DNA of 64,000 nt from the NCBI GenBank assembly GCA_029202445.1, contig CP119321.1, forward strand, positions 124,001 through 188,000, given 5' to 3'. Source of the stretch: Candidatus Microbacterium phytovorans (GTDB lineage Bacteria; Actinomycetota; Actinomycetes; Actinomycetales; Microbacteriaceae). The first letter of the stretch is position 1. Every line of letters starts with the position of its first letter. A program made the position numbers and the translations under genes. This document shows, one piece after another, positions 51,646 to 59,490 of this stretch. The notes below the pieces were generated by a model. That model was not told the origin of the DNA and did not search any database. It was given only the letters and a program-made list of their open reading frames with translations.

Positions 51646-51900
51646 TCAGCCCGAGAATCGACCCCAGCCGACCTCGCGACGCAACGGCTGCCGGAGCGAC
51701 CGCGCCGAGACCTCCCACGCGGAACGCCGACGCCCGTCATCGGCGACGGCCGCCGCGGCCTCCGAGCGATACGATTCGCTGACGACGGCGACGGCGGCCG
51801 CGAGTTCCTCGGGCGTCGGATTACCGCGCAGCACGTCGATCCGCAGCGCCGTGTCCTCGGCCGAGGCGTCGCGCGCCGGCACGCCGTCCGCCCCGGTCAT
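51646..51900 (-). CDS. Acyl-CoA carboxylase epsilon subunit
   Basis: 84-residue small subunit found only with actinobacterial acyl-CoA carboxylases, where it links alpha and beta subunits and stimulates activity. The core [20 protein letters not shown] is the AccE signature; the tail [20 protein letters not shown] is also typical. ATG 51900 overlaps the beta-subunit stop (ATGA), which fixes the start within a longer frame. Confidence 0.9.
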   Translation of the reverse strand: MTGADGVPARDASAEDTALRIDVLRGNPTPEELAAAVAVVSESYRSEAAAAVADDGRRRSAWEVSARSLRQPLRREVGWGRFSG

Positions 51901-53486
51901 AGCGGGATGTTCCCGTGCTTCTTGGCGGGGAGGCTCGCGCGCTTGCCGCGCAGGGCGCGGAGAGCCTTCGCGATCGCGACGCGGGTCGCGGCGGGTTCGA
52001 TGATGCCGTCGAGTTCGCCGCGCTCGGCCGCCAGGAACGGCGATGCCACGTTGTAGGTGTACTCGTTGGCGAGACGGGTCCGGACGGCGGCGACGTCTTC
52101 GCCGGCCTCTTCGGCTTTCTTGATCTCGCCGCGGTAGAGGATGTTGACGGCGCCCTGACCGCCCATCACCGCGATCTCCGCGGTCGGCCAGGCGAGGTTC
52201 ACGTCGGCGCCGAGTTGCTTGGACCCCATCACGATGTAGGCACCGCCGTACGCCTTCCGGAGGATGACGGTCACGAGTGGCACGGTCGCCTCGGCGTAGG
52301 CGTAGAGGAGTTTGGCGCCGCGACGGATGACGCCGGTCCACTCCTGGTCGGTTCCGGGGAGGTAGCCCGGCACGTCGACGAGAGTGACGATCGGAATCGA
52401 GAACGCGTCGCAGAAGCGCACGAAACGGCTGGCCTTCTCGCCCGCCTCGATGTTGAGCGTGCCCGCCATCTGCGACGGCTGGTTGGCGATGATGCCGACC
52501 GATCGCCCTTCGACCCGCCCGAATCCGATGACGATGTTCGGCGCGAACAACGGCTGCACCTCGAGGAACTCGCCGCCGTCGGTGATGTGGGAGATGACCT
52601 CGTGGATGTCGTACGGCTGGTTGGGGGAGTCGGGGATGATCGTGTTGAGCACGCGGTCGGCATCCGTCGTCTCGAACTCGAAGGCGTGCTCGTAGTCGGG
52701 GATCTCGGCCATGTTGTTGTCGGGGAGGAAGCCGAGCATCGTGCGCACGTAGTCGATCGCGTCCTCTTCGTCTTCCGCGAGGTAGTGCGCGACGCCCGAG
52801 CGTGTGTTGTGCGTGTAGGCGCCGCCGAGCTCCTCCATGCCGACGTCCTCGCCGGTGACGGTCTTGATGACGTCGGGGCCGGTGACGAACATCTGACTCG
52901 TCTTGTCGACCATGACGACGAAGTCGGTGAGCGCGGGGGAGTACACGGCGCCGCCGGCCGCCGGGCCCATGATGATCGAGATCTGCGGGATCACGCCCGA
53001 CGCCGCCGTGTTCAGGCGGAAGATCTCGCCGTACTTCCCGAGGGCGACGACACCCTCCTGGATGCGGGCGCCGCCCGAGTCGAGGATGCCGACGATGGGC
53101 ATGCCGCCGCGGAGGGCGAACTCCATGACCTTGATGATCTTGTCGCCGGCGACCTCGCCGAGAGAGCCGCCGAAGGTCGAGAAGTCCTGCGAGTAGACGG
53201 CGACGGTGCGGCCGTGGATGGTGCCGACACCGGTCACCACGGAGTCGCCGTAGGGCCGGGAGCGGTCCATGCCGAAGGCGCTCGTGCGGTGGCGCACGTA
53301 CTCGTCGAGTTCGACGAAGCTCCCGGGGTCCACCAGCTGCTCGATGCGCTCGCGCGCCGTGCCCTTCCCCTTCGCGTGCTGCTTCTCCTGGGCGACGGCC
53401 TCGGCATCGAGGACGGCTTCCTGGAATCGAGCACGCAGATCGGCGATCTTGCCGGCGGTCGTGGACAGGTCGGGCTGGTCGGTCAC
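51897..53486 (-). CDS. Acyl-CoA carboxylase beta subunit (carboxyltransferase)
   Basis: 529-residue carboxyltransferase that moves CO2 from carboxybiotin to acetyl- or propionyl-CoA. The two crotonase-like halves include [19 protein letters not shown] and [17 protein letters not shown] (first oxyanion hole) and [26 protein letters not shown] (second). Residues that set acetyl versus propionyl preference were not assigned. GTG 53486 has TAGGGT 7 nt upstream. Coupled to the epsilon gene; divergent from birA. Confidence 0.95.
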   Translation of the reverse strand: MTDQPDLSTTAGKIADLRARFQEAVLDAEAVAQEKQHAKGKGTARERIEQLVDPGSFVELDEYVRHRTSAFGMDRSRPYGDSVVTGVGTIHGRTVAVYSQDFSTFGGSLGEVAGDKIIKVMEFALRGGMPIVGILDSGGARIQEGVVALGKYGEIFRLNTAASGVIPQISIIMGPAAGGAVYSPALTDFVVMVDKTSQMFVTGPDVIKTVTGEDVGMEELGGAYTHNTRSGVAHYLAEDEEDAIDYVRTMLGFLPDNNMAEIPDYEHAFEFETTDADRVLNTIIPDSPNQPYDIHEVISHITDGGEFLEVQPLFAPNIVIGFGRVEGRSVGIIANQPSQMAGTLNIEAGEKASRFVRFCDAFSIPIVTLVDVPGYLPGTDQEWTGVIRRGAKLLYAYAEATVPLVTVILRKAYGGAYIVMGSKQLGADVNLAWPTAEIAVMGGQGAVNILYRGEIKKAEEAGEDVAAVRTRLANEYTYNVASPFLAAERGELDGIIEPAATRVAIAKALRALRGKRASLPAKKHGNIPL

Positions 53487-53493
53487 GCGTTCC

Positions 53494-53499
53494 ACCCTA
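53494..53499 (-). promoter_or_regulatory. -10-like hexamer of the carboxylase beta-epsilon operon
   Basis: TAGGGT on the minus strand, 7 nt before GTG 53486, in the 102-bp gap shared with birA. Confidence 0.55.
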
Positions 53500-53575
53500 G
53501 CGAGCGCGACAGCGACCGCGTTGGCAGACGACCACAACGCGCGGCGTCGACCGTTGTCGGAGTCGCCCAGCCGCG

Positions 53576-53581
53576 TATCGT
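53576..53581 (+). promoter_or_regulatory. -10-like hexamer of birA
   Basis: TATCGT, 7 nt before ATG 53589. Confidence 0.55.
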
Positions 53582-53588
53582 TGCCGTC

Positions 53589-54377
53589 ATGTCGTCCCTT
53601 CCTTCCGGCTATCCGCTCGCCGCCGCCGTGTCGCCCCGGCTGCAGGTGATCGAGACCGTCGACTCCACCAACGCGCGGCTGCTCGCCGACGTCGCAGCCG
53701 ACCAGGCGGGGCACCCTCACCTGTCGGTGCTCCTCACGCGTGACCAGCGCGCCGGCCGGGGCCGTCTGGACCGCGCGTGGACGGCACCGCCGGGAACGGC
53801 GCTGGCCATCTCCGTGCTCCTGGATATCGGGGCCGTCGCCCACGCCGACCGCGGGTGGGTGCCCCTCGTGGCGGGCGAGGCGATGCGCCACGCGGTCGCG
53901 GCTCAGCTCACGGGGCTCATCGCGACGGTGAAGTGGCCCAATGACGTGCTCGTCGGCGGGTTGAAGATCAGCGGCATCCTCGTCGAAGTCCTGCCCGACG
54001 ATCCGTACCGGGTCGTCGTCGGTGCGGGGGTGAACACGACGATGACGCGTGCCGACCTCCCGGTACCGACGGCGACGTCCTTCGCCGACCTCGGTCGCGA
54101 CGTCGACGAGGACCGACTGGTCGCCGACTACCTGACGGCGCTCCGCGACGGCATCGCCTCCCTCGCGGTGGGTGGCGCCGACGGCGCTCGCGACCGGATC
54201 TCCGCGGTGTGCGAGACCCTCGGGGTCGACGTGACCGTCTCCCTCCCCGACGGTGCCCGGATCGAGGGACACGCCGAGAGGCTGGATGCCGAGGGGCGCC
54301 TGGTCGTGTCGCACGAGGGCACCGAGTCGGTCGTCTCGGCCGGAGACGTCGTGCACGTCCGCCCGGGGCGCAGCTGA
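53589..54377 (+). CDS. birA: Biotin-[acyl-CoA carboxylase] ligase
   Basis: 262-residue biotin protein ligase that attaches biotin to the BCCP lysine. [13 protein letters not shown], the biotinyl-AMP loop [33 protein letters not shown] and GAGVNTT are the catalytic landmarks; a C-terminal SH3-like domain follows from about residue 215. There is no N-terminal DNA-binding domain, so it is not a repressor. Divergent from the carboxylase beta subunit, its functional partner. Confidence 0.95.
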   Translation: MSSLPSGYPLAAAVSPRLQVIETVDSTNARLLADVAADQAGHPHLSVLLTRDQRAGRGRLDRAWTAPPGTALAISVLLDIGAVAHADRGWVPLVAGEAMRHAVAAQLTGLIATVKWPNDVLVGGLKISGILVEVLPDDPYRVVVGAGVNTTMTRADLPVPTATSFADLGRDVDEDRLVADYLTALRDGIASLAVGGADGARDRISAVCETLGVDVTVSLPDGARIEGHAERLDAEGRLVVSHEGTESVVSAGDVVHVRPGRS

Positions 54378-54448
54378 CGCCACCGCCCGGCATCACCGCC
54401 CGGCGTCACCGCCCGGCGCGCCGACTCGGCGGTGTCGGGGGCCTCGGT

Positions 54449-54454
54449 CACAAT
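54449..54454 (+). promoter_or_regulatory. -10-like hexamer of the PH-domain gene
   Basis: CACAAT, 6 nt before GTG 54461; the same hexamer and spacing as the SH3-repeat gene at 59487. Confidence 0.45.
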
Positions 54455-54460
54455 GGACCC

Positions 54461-55012
54461 GTGACCCAGCCGACTCCGTACTCCGGAAGGCCGCTGACGC
54501 CGGCCCCGGGGGCCGCTGCGCCCGAGTTGCGCCTCGTGAGGCTGCGTCGGCACGCGCGTCGCCTCGGCTGGTCGGCGCTCGTGCTGGTGGCGGTGGCCGG
54601 GGCCGTGGGGTTCTTCACGGGCAACCTGCCCGCGCCCTTCGAGGACTGGATGCTGTGGGCCGCCGCCGGTCTCGTGGTGCTGCTGCTCGTCGTCCTGCCC
54701 TACGTCGCGTGGCTCTCGCACACGTACACGATCACGACCCGTCGCGTCGTCGAGCAGTCCGGCTTCGTCAGCAGGGCGCGGCGGGAGGTCTCCCACGCCC
54801 GCGGGTACACCATCTCCGAGAAGCGGGGCCCGCTGCAGAGGTTGTGGGGTGCGGGCACACTCGCGCTCGCGAACGGCGTCGACGCGCCGCTGCGGATGGT
54901 CGACATCCCCGCCGTGCGACTCGTGCACGAGACGCTCGCCGACCAGGTGGAGATCAGTCAGATCCTCGCCCACCGCGACGGCGCGACGGCATCCGCGGGG
55001 GACCGCTCCTGA
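54461..55012 (+). CDS. Membrane protein with bacterial PH domain (DUF304)
   Basis: 183 residues. Two membrane segments (about 45-65 and 75-95) followed by a bPH2-type domain: HTYTITTRRVVEQSGFVSR, RRGPLQRLWGAG-like EKRGPLQRLWGAGTLALANG and VDIPAVRLVHETL. The function of such proteins is unknown; they are common in actinobacteria near purK, as here. GTG 54461 is supported by CACAAT at leaderless spacing. Confidence 0.85.
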   Translation: MTQPTPYSGRPLTPAPGAAAPELRLVRLRRHARRLGWSALVLVAVAGAVGFFTGNLPAPFEDWMLWAAAGLVVLLLVVLPYVAWLSHTYTITTRRVVEQSGFVSRARREVSHARGYTISEKRGPLQRLWGAGTLALANGVDAPLRMVDIPAVRLVHETLADQVEISQILAHRDGATASAGDRS

Positions 55013-55115
55013 CGCGAGCCAGTGCGGGTGGCCGGGCGACGGGCGTCGCCGGTCAGGGTGCCGACCTGGAAAGATGGTGACTCAGGGGAGGGGCGGCCCT
55101 CCAGGAAAGGGAGCC

Positions 55116-56243
55116 ATGCCCGTCAAGGTCGGAATCGTCGGTGGCGGTCAGCTCGCGCGGATGATGATCGCCCCCGCGGTCGAGCTCGGTCTGCAGGTGA
55201 GCGTGCTCGCCGAGGACGTCGGCATGTCGGCGGCGCTCGCGGCCACCGCCGTCGGCGACTACCGCGACCTCGAGACCGTCCGCGCCTTCGCGCGCGACGT
55301 CGACGTGCTGACCTTCGACCACGAGCACGTGCCCCAGGAGGTGCTGCGCGCCCTCGTGGCCGATGGCGTCGCCGTCCACCCCGGACCCGATGCGCTCCAA
55401 TACGCGCAGGACAAGCTGCGCATGCGCGCCCGGCTCGAAGAGCTCGGGATGCCGCAACCCGACTGGGCCGCCGTGGCCGACCTCGACGCGTTGCAACGCT
55501 TTCTCGACGCGCACGAGGGGCGCGGCGTCGTGAAGACGCCGCGTGGCGGCTACGACGGCAAGGGCGTGCGCGTCGTGCGCTCTGCCGCCGACGCGGCCGA
55601 CTGGATCGATGCGCTGGAGCCCGGCGGCGCGCTGCTGGTGGAGGAGCTCGTGGACTTCACGCGAGAGCTCGCCCAGCAGGTCGCTCGCCGTCCCTCGGGG
55701 GATGCCGTCGCCTACCCCGTGGTCGAGACCGTGCAGCGCGATGGTGTGTGCGCGGAGGTCATCGCTCCCGCGCCCCACGGTGCGGGGCGCGTCGCCGATG
55801 TCGCGGCGGAGATCGGTCGCACGATCGCCGAAGGGCTCGGCGTCACCGGCATGCTCGCGGTGGAGCTGTTCGAGACGACCGACGAGCGGCTCCTCGTCAA
55901 CGAGCTCGCCATGCGTCCGCACAACAGCGGTCACTGGAGCCAGGACGGCGCCGTCACCGGTCAGTTCGAGCAGCACGTCCGCGCCGTCCTCGACCTCCCC
56001 CTCGGCGACCCGTCGCCGAGGGCGCCCTGGTCGGCCATGGTCAACATCCTCGGCGGTCCCGCCGCGGACTCGCTCGAGAGCCGGTTCCCCGCGGTGCTGG
56101 CCGCTCACCCGGCCGCCAAAGTCCACACCTACGGCAAGGCGCCGCGCCCGGGGCGCAAGGTCGGGCACGTGAACGTCAGCGGCGACGAACTCGACGCGGT
56201 GGTCTACGAGGCCCGTGCGGCTGCCGCGTTCTTCGAGGACTGA
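55116..56243 (+). CDS. purK: N5-carboxyaminoimidazole ribonucleotide synthase
   Basis: 375-residue ATP-grasp enzyme making N5-CAIR from AIR, ATP and bicarbonate in purine synthesis. VGIVGGGQLARMM is the signature start; VVKTPRGGYDGKGV binds ATP; ELAMRPHNSGHWS is the metal site. AAAGGGA precedes ATG 55116, so it is leadered, following a 103-bp gap with no clear promoter. purE follows after 59 bases with its own -10. Confidence 0.96.
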   Translation: MPVKVGIVGGGQLARMMIAPAVELGLQVSVLAEDVGMSAALAATAVGDYRDLETVRAFARDVDVLTFDHEHVPQEVLRALVADGVAVHPGPDALQYAQDKLRMRARLEELGMPQPDWAAVADLDALQRFLDAHEGRGVVKTPRGGYDGKGVRVVRSAADAADWIDALEPGGALLVEELVDFTRELAQQVARRPSGDAVAYPVVETVQRDGVCAEVIAPAPHGAGRVADVAAEIGRTIAEGLGVTGMLAVELFETTDERLLVNELAMRPHNSGHWSQDGAVTGQFEQHVRAVLDLPLGDPSPRAPWSAMVNILGGPAADSLESRFPAVLAAHPAAKVHTYGKAPRPGRKVGHVNVSGDELDAVVYEARAAAAFFED

Positions 56244-56290
56244 CCGCACCGCAAGGCGCGCCGTTCCGGCGACTTTCCAGGCGCGACACC

Positions 56291-56296
56291 TAGCCT
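56291..56296 (+). promoter_or_regulatory. -10-like hexamer of purE
   Basis: TAGCCT, 6 nt before GTG 56303. Confidence 0.55.
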
Positions 56297-56302
56297 GGTC
56301 GG

Positions 56303-56818
56303 GTGACTCGACCCCTTCACTCCTCCGCTGCGCCGCTGGTCGGCGTCGTCATGGGCTCCGATTCGGACTGGCGGGTCATGAGCGACGCGTCGCAGGTCCT
56401 CACCGATTTCGGCATCGCTCATGAGGTCGAGGTCGTCTCGGCGCACCGCACCCCCGACAAGCTCCTCCGCTACGGACGCGAAGCCCGAGGCCGTGGCCTG
56501 CGCGTCATCATCGCCGGAGCCGGCGGCGCCGCCCATCTGCCGGGCATGCTCGCCTCCGTCACGGCCCTCCCCGTCATCGGGGTTCCCGTGCAGCTCGCCA
56601 CCCTCGACGGCATGGACTCGCTGCTGAGCATCGTGCAGATGCCGGCCGGCATCCCCGTCGCCACCGTCTCGATCAACGGCGCCAAGAACGCAGGCCTTCT
56701 CGCTGCGCGCATCCTCGGGGCCGGTGACCCCGCGGTCGCCGGTCAGGTCGAGGAGTACGCCCGCAACCTGGAGCGACAGGTCGAGGAGAAGAACCGACGC
56801 CTGAAGGATTCGTTGTGA
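56303..56818 (+). CDS. purE: N5-carboxyaminoimidazole ribonucleotide mutase
   Basis: 171-residue class I PurE that converts N5-CAIR to [28 protein letters not shown] (catalytic His) and [14 protein letters not shown] are diagnostic. The C-terminal [20 protein letters not shown] is a long charged helix. GTG 56303 fits the TAGCCT hexamer. Its stop overlaps the LCP start (GTGA). Confidence 0.97.
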   Translation: MTRPLHSSAAPLVGVVMGSDSDWRVMSDASQVLTDFGIAHEVEVVSAHRTPDKLLRYGREARGRGLRVIIAGAGGAAHLPGMLASVTALPVIGVPVQLATLDGMDSLLSIVQMPAGIPVATVSINGAKNAGLLAARILGAGDPAVAGQVEEYARNLERQVEEKNRRLKDSL

Positions 56819-58278
56819 GCATCGCCAGCCCGCCGCGGCGGAGTGCCGCGCCGGCTGCGGGGCGGGCGGCGATGCCGTCGGCCCTGTGGAATGCGCATTC
56901 GCTGCGGACCCCGGACACGTCGTCGCCCGCCGTGATGACCCGGCGCGCGTGGTGGCTCGTCGTGCTCAACTTCCTGCTCCCCGGCTCCGCGCAGACGCTG
57001 GCCGGGCACCGTCGCCTCGGTCGTGTCGGGCTCGTCTCGACGTTCGTGCTGTGGGGGCTCGTCGTCGTGCTGGTGGTGCTCGCCGCCCTCTCCTGGACGT
57101 CGCTCGTGTCGATCCTCGCCAACTGGTTCGTCCTCCTCCTGGCGCAGGTGATTCTGCTGGCGTATGCCGTCCTGTGGATCGTGCTGACGATCGACACCCT
57201 CCGCCTCGTGCGTCTCGTCAAGACGCGTCCGCGTGCCCGGGTCGGGATCGCGGCTCTCGCCGTCGCGCTCGTCGTCGTGTCCTCGGGAGGCGCCGTGTAC
57301 GCCTCGCAGGTCGCGGGTTCGGCGCGCGACGCGATCTCGACCGTCTTCGGCGGGGGACCGAGCGTGCCACCCTCCGACGGCTACTACAACTTCCTCCTCC
57401 TCGGCGCCGACAGCGGCGGCGGGCGCGACCACATGCTCTTCGACAGCATCTCGGTGGTGTCGGTGAACGCCGATTCCGGCGCCGTCACGATCACCGGCAT
57501 CCCGCGCGACATGCGCAACGTGCCGTTCTCCGACGGGCCCATGCAGGAGCGCTATCCGAATGGCCACGAGGGCCACGCCGACGCCACGTGCGGGTGGGAC
57601 AACAAGATCAATCAGCTCAACACCGAGGTCGGGCTGTGCCTGGACGGGGAGGCGATGTACCCGGATGCCGCGGCGATCGGCTCCACCCCCGGGATCGAGG
57701 CGACGCGCGACGCCGCCGAGGGCGTGCTCGGCATCGAGATCCCCTACTTCGTCTTCGTCGACATGGACGGGTTCGCCGCTCTCATCGACGCGCTCGGCGG
57801 CGTCGACATCACCGTCGCCGAGCGGCTCCCCACGGGTGCGCTGCACAAGAACGCCGACGGTTCGCTGTCGGGGATCAAGGGATGGATCGAAGCCGGCGCG
57901 CAGCACATGGACGGGGACACCGCACAGTGGTACGCCCGTTCGCGCTACACGACGAGCGACTACGACCGCATGAAGCGTCAGCGTCAGCTCCAGGCGGCGA
58001 TCCTGGATCAGTTCACCCCCGCGACGGTGCTCACGCGATTCCAGGACATCTCCAAGGCGGGATCGGAGATCGTCCACACCGACATTCCGGCCTCGATGCT
58101 CTCCTACCTCGCCGATCTCGCGGTGAAGGCGAAGGAGCAGGAGGTGTCGACCATCGAGCTCACGCACGAGAACGGCGTCGACCCCGACAGCCCGGACTTC
58201 GCGTACATCCACGAGCTGGTCGACGAGACGCTGCACCCCGTGACGCCCACGCCCACACCCGGCGGCGACGGTCAGTAG
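56815..58278 (+). CDS. LytR-CpsA-Psr (LCP) family cell-wall glycopolymer ligase
   Basis: 487 residues. LCP proteins attach polysaccharides or teichoic-acid-like polymers to peptidoglycan outside the membrane. Three membrane segments (about 40-60, 65-95, 100-125) are followed by a further one near 140-165, then the LCP domain: [27 protein letters not shown], and [20 protein letters not shown] with Arg residues that bind pyrophosphate. The extra N-terminal membrane segments are more than most LCP proteins have. Coupled to purE by a GTGA overlap; its TAG stop is part of the next gene's -10. Confidence 0.92.
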   Translation: MSIASPPRRSAAPAAGRAAMPSALWNAHSLRTPDTSSPAVMTRRAWWLVVLNFLLPGSAQTLAGHRRLGRVGLVSTFVLWGLVVVLVVLAALSWTSLVSILANWFVLLLAQVILLAYAVLWIVLTIDTLRLVRLVKTRPRARVGIAALAVALVVVSSGGAVYASQVAGSARDAISTVFGGGPSVPPSDGYYNFLLLGADSGGGRDHMLFDSISVVSVNADSGAVTITGIPRDMRNVPFSDGPMQERYPNGHEGHADATCGWDNKINQLNTEVGLCLDGEAMYPDAAAIGSTPGIEATRDAAEGVLGIEIPYFVFVDMDGFAALIDALGGVDITVAERLPTGALHKNADGSLSGIKGWIEAGAQHMDGDTAQWYARSRYTTSDYDRMKRQRQLQAAILDQFTPATVLTRFQDISKAGSEIVHTDIPASMLSYLADLAVKAKEQEVSTIELTHENGVDPDSPDFAYIHELVDETLHPVTPTPTPGGDGQ

Positions 58279-58281
58279 GCT
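58276..58281 (+). promoter_or_regulatory. -10-like hexamer of the glycosyltransferase gene, using a stop codon
   Basis: TAGGCT, 6 nt before ATG 58288; its TAG is the LCP stop codon. Confidence 0.55.
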
Positions 58282-58287
58282 CGGCGC

Positions 58288-59406
58288 ATGACCGCGATCC
58301 TGCGCATCGTGCTCGACCCTGCGGCAGGGGCGGTGTCCGACGTCGCCTCGGCCTCGCTCGAACTCGCACGCGGGCTGGTGACCACCGCCCCCGCCGGATG
58401 CGCCGTCGAAGCGATCGCGCCCGCGGCGCGTGCGGACGAGGCGGTCGACCTCGCGTCGCTCGTACCGGGACTCGAGGCTGCGACCCGGCTGCCGCTCGGA
58501 CGACGCGAGCTCGCGGCCGCCTGGCAGCTCGGGATGCCGACCGGCGTCGGCGGCGGACTGATCCACGCGCCGTCGCTCCTGGCACCTCTCGTGCGCCACG
58601 ACCGTGTGCACGACAACGACCAGACGGTCGTCACGATGTGGGACCTCGACGCGTGGGAGCGCCCCGACGAGATGCCCCGCGCTCACGTCGCTTCGCAGCG
58701 GGCACTGCTCAAGCGCGCCGTGAAGTTCGCCGACGCCGTCGTCGTGCCCACGCACGCGACCGCACAGCGGCTGGGGGAGCTCGCACGGCTGGGGGATCGG
58801 GTGCGTGTGATCGCGGGCGCTCCGCCGGAGACGTTCCGCGTTCCCGCCGACGAGATCGGCCGACGTCGTGCGCTCGGGCTCCCCGAAGGCTTCGTCCTCT
58901 TCAGCGGCGCACCCGTCGCGTCGTCCGGCCTGGCGGTCGGGCTCCACGCTGTCGCGCGGGCGGGCGTCGACCTGCCCGTCGTCATCCTCGATGCTCCGGA
59001 GGGCTCGGAGCCGGCGCTCGCCGAGCTCGCGGTGGCTGCCGGCATCCCCGAGTCGCACGTGCACGCGCGCCCCGCTCTCGATCCGCACGACCGCGCGGCC
59101 GTCTTCGGCGCCGCCGTCGCCTATCTCGCCCCCGCCGCAGGCTCCGCCTTCCCGTGGCGGCTCGTCGAAGCGCTGCGGCTGGGAGTTCCCGTGGTCGCCG
59201 TCGACTCCTCGGTGCACCGTGAAGTGCTCGCAGAGGGCGGTCTCGTGGCCGAGGCTGATGCGGATGCCCTCGGCGAGGCGCTCACCGGCGCGCTCGGGTC
59301 GACGTCCGCTGCCGAACGCTTGGGGGTGCTCGCGGGAGATCGCGGTCGCGCGTTCTCGTGGGCGGGTGCGGCGGAGCGGGTGTGGCAGTTGCACGCCGAC
59401 CTCTGA
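58288..59406 (+). CDS. Group 1-like glycosyltransferase
   Basis: 372 residues, GT-B fold, GT4-like. N-terminal half has few landmarks (HAPSLLAPLVRHDRVHDND, TMWDLDAWERPDEM); the C-terminal nucleotide-sugar half contains LPVVILDAPEGSEPALAEL and EALRLGVPVVAVDSSVHREV, the E-x7-E-like donor motif. Such enzymes transfer mannose, glucose or related sugars onto cell-surface glycans; donor and acceptor are unknown here. Neighbours LCP and the SH3-repeat wall protein favour an envelope role. Confidence 0.82.
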   Translation: MTAILRIVLDPAAGAVSDVASASLELARGLVTTAPAGCAVEAIAPAARADEAVDLASLVPGLEAATRLPLGRRELAAAWQLGMPTGVGGGLIHAPSLLAPLVRHDRVHDNDQTVVTMWDLDAWERPDEMPRAHVASQRALLKRAVKFADAVVVPTHATAQRLGELARLGDRVRVIAGAPPETFRVPADEIGRRRALGLPEGFVLFSGAPVASSGLAVGLHAVARAGVDLPVVILDAPEGSEPALAELAVAAGIPESHVHARPALDPHDRAAVFGAAVAYLAPAAGSAFPWRLVEALRLGVPVVAVDSSVHREVLAEGGLVAEADADALGEALTGALGSTSAAERLGVLAGDRGRAFSWAGAAERVWQLHADL

Positions 59407-59438
59407 GCCTTCTCGAAACGGCGTGTCGGAGCACGAGT

Positions 59439-59450
59439 TCCGAATTCGGA
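59439..59450. promoter_or_regulatory. 12-bp palindrome upstream of the SH3-repeat gene
   Basis: TCCGAATTCGGA, perfect, about 36 bp before ATG 59487. Position fits a -35-region operator; may be chance. Confidence 0.3.
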
Positions 59451-59456
59451 GTGGTA

Positions 59457-59474
59457 ACGGAAGTTGACTTCCGT
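59457..59474. promoter_or_regulatory. 18-bp inverted repeat upstream of the SH3-repeat gene
   Basis: ACGGAAGT-TG-ACTTCCGT, a perfect 8+8 inverted repeat ending one base before the CACAAT hexamer. A dimeric regulator bound here would block or recruit polymerase. Confidence 0.45.
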
Positions 59475-59490
59475 CACAATGGTCACATGT
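59473..59490 (+). promoter_or_regulatory. Tandem GTCACA repeats (MtrA-like box) over the SH3-repeat gene start
   Basis: GTCACAATG followed directly by GTCACATGT, two hexamer repeats exactly 9 bp apart. This resembles the direct-repeat site described for the actinobacterial regulator MtrA, which controls cell-wall genes. It spans the CACAAT -10 (59475-59480) and the ATG. Weaker GTAACG (59454) and GTTGAC (59463) units continue the 9-10 bp rhythm upstream. Confidence 0.5.

Noticed and set aside
51383..52003. Plus-strand ORF with an ATG at 51593 (MSVGILGDISRRC...)
   Set aside because: Mostly antisense to the carboxylase epsilon gene; no ribosome site or family resemblance.
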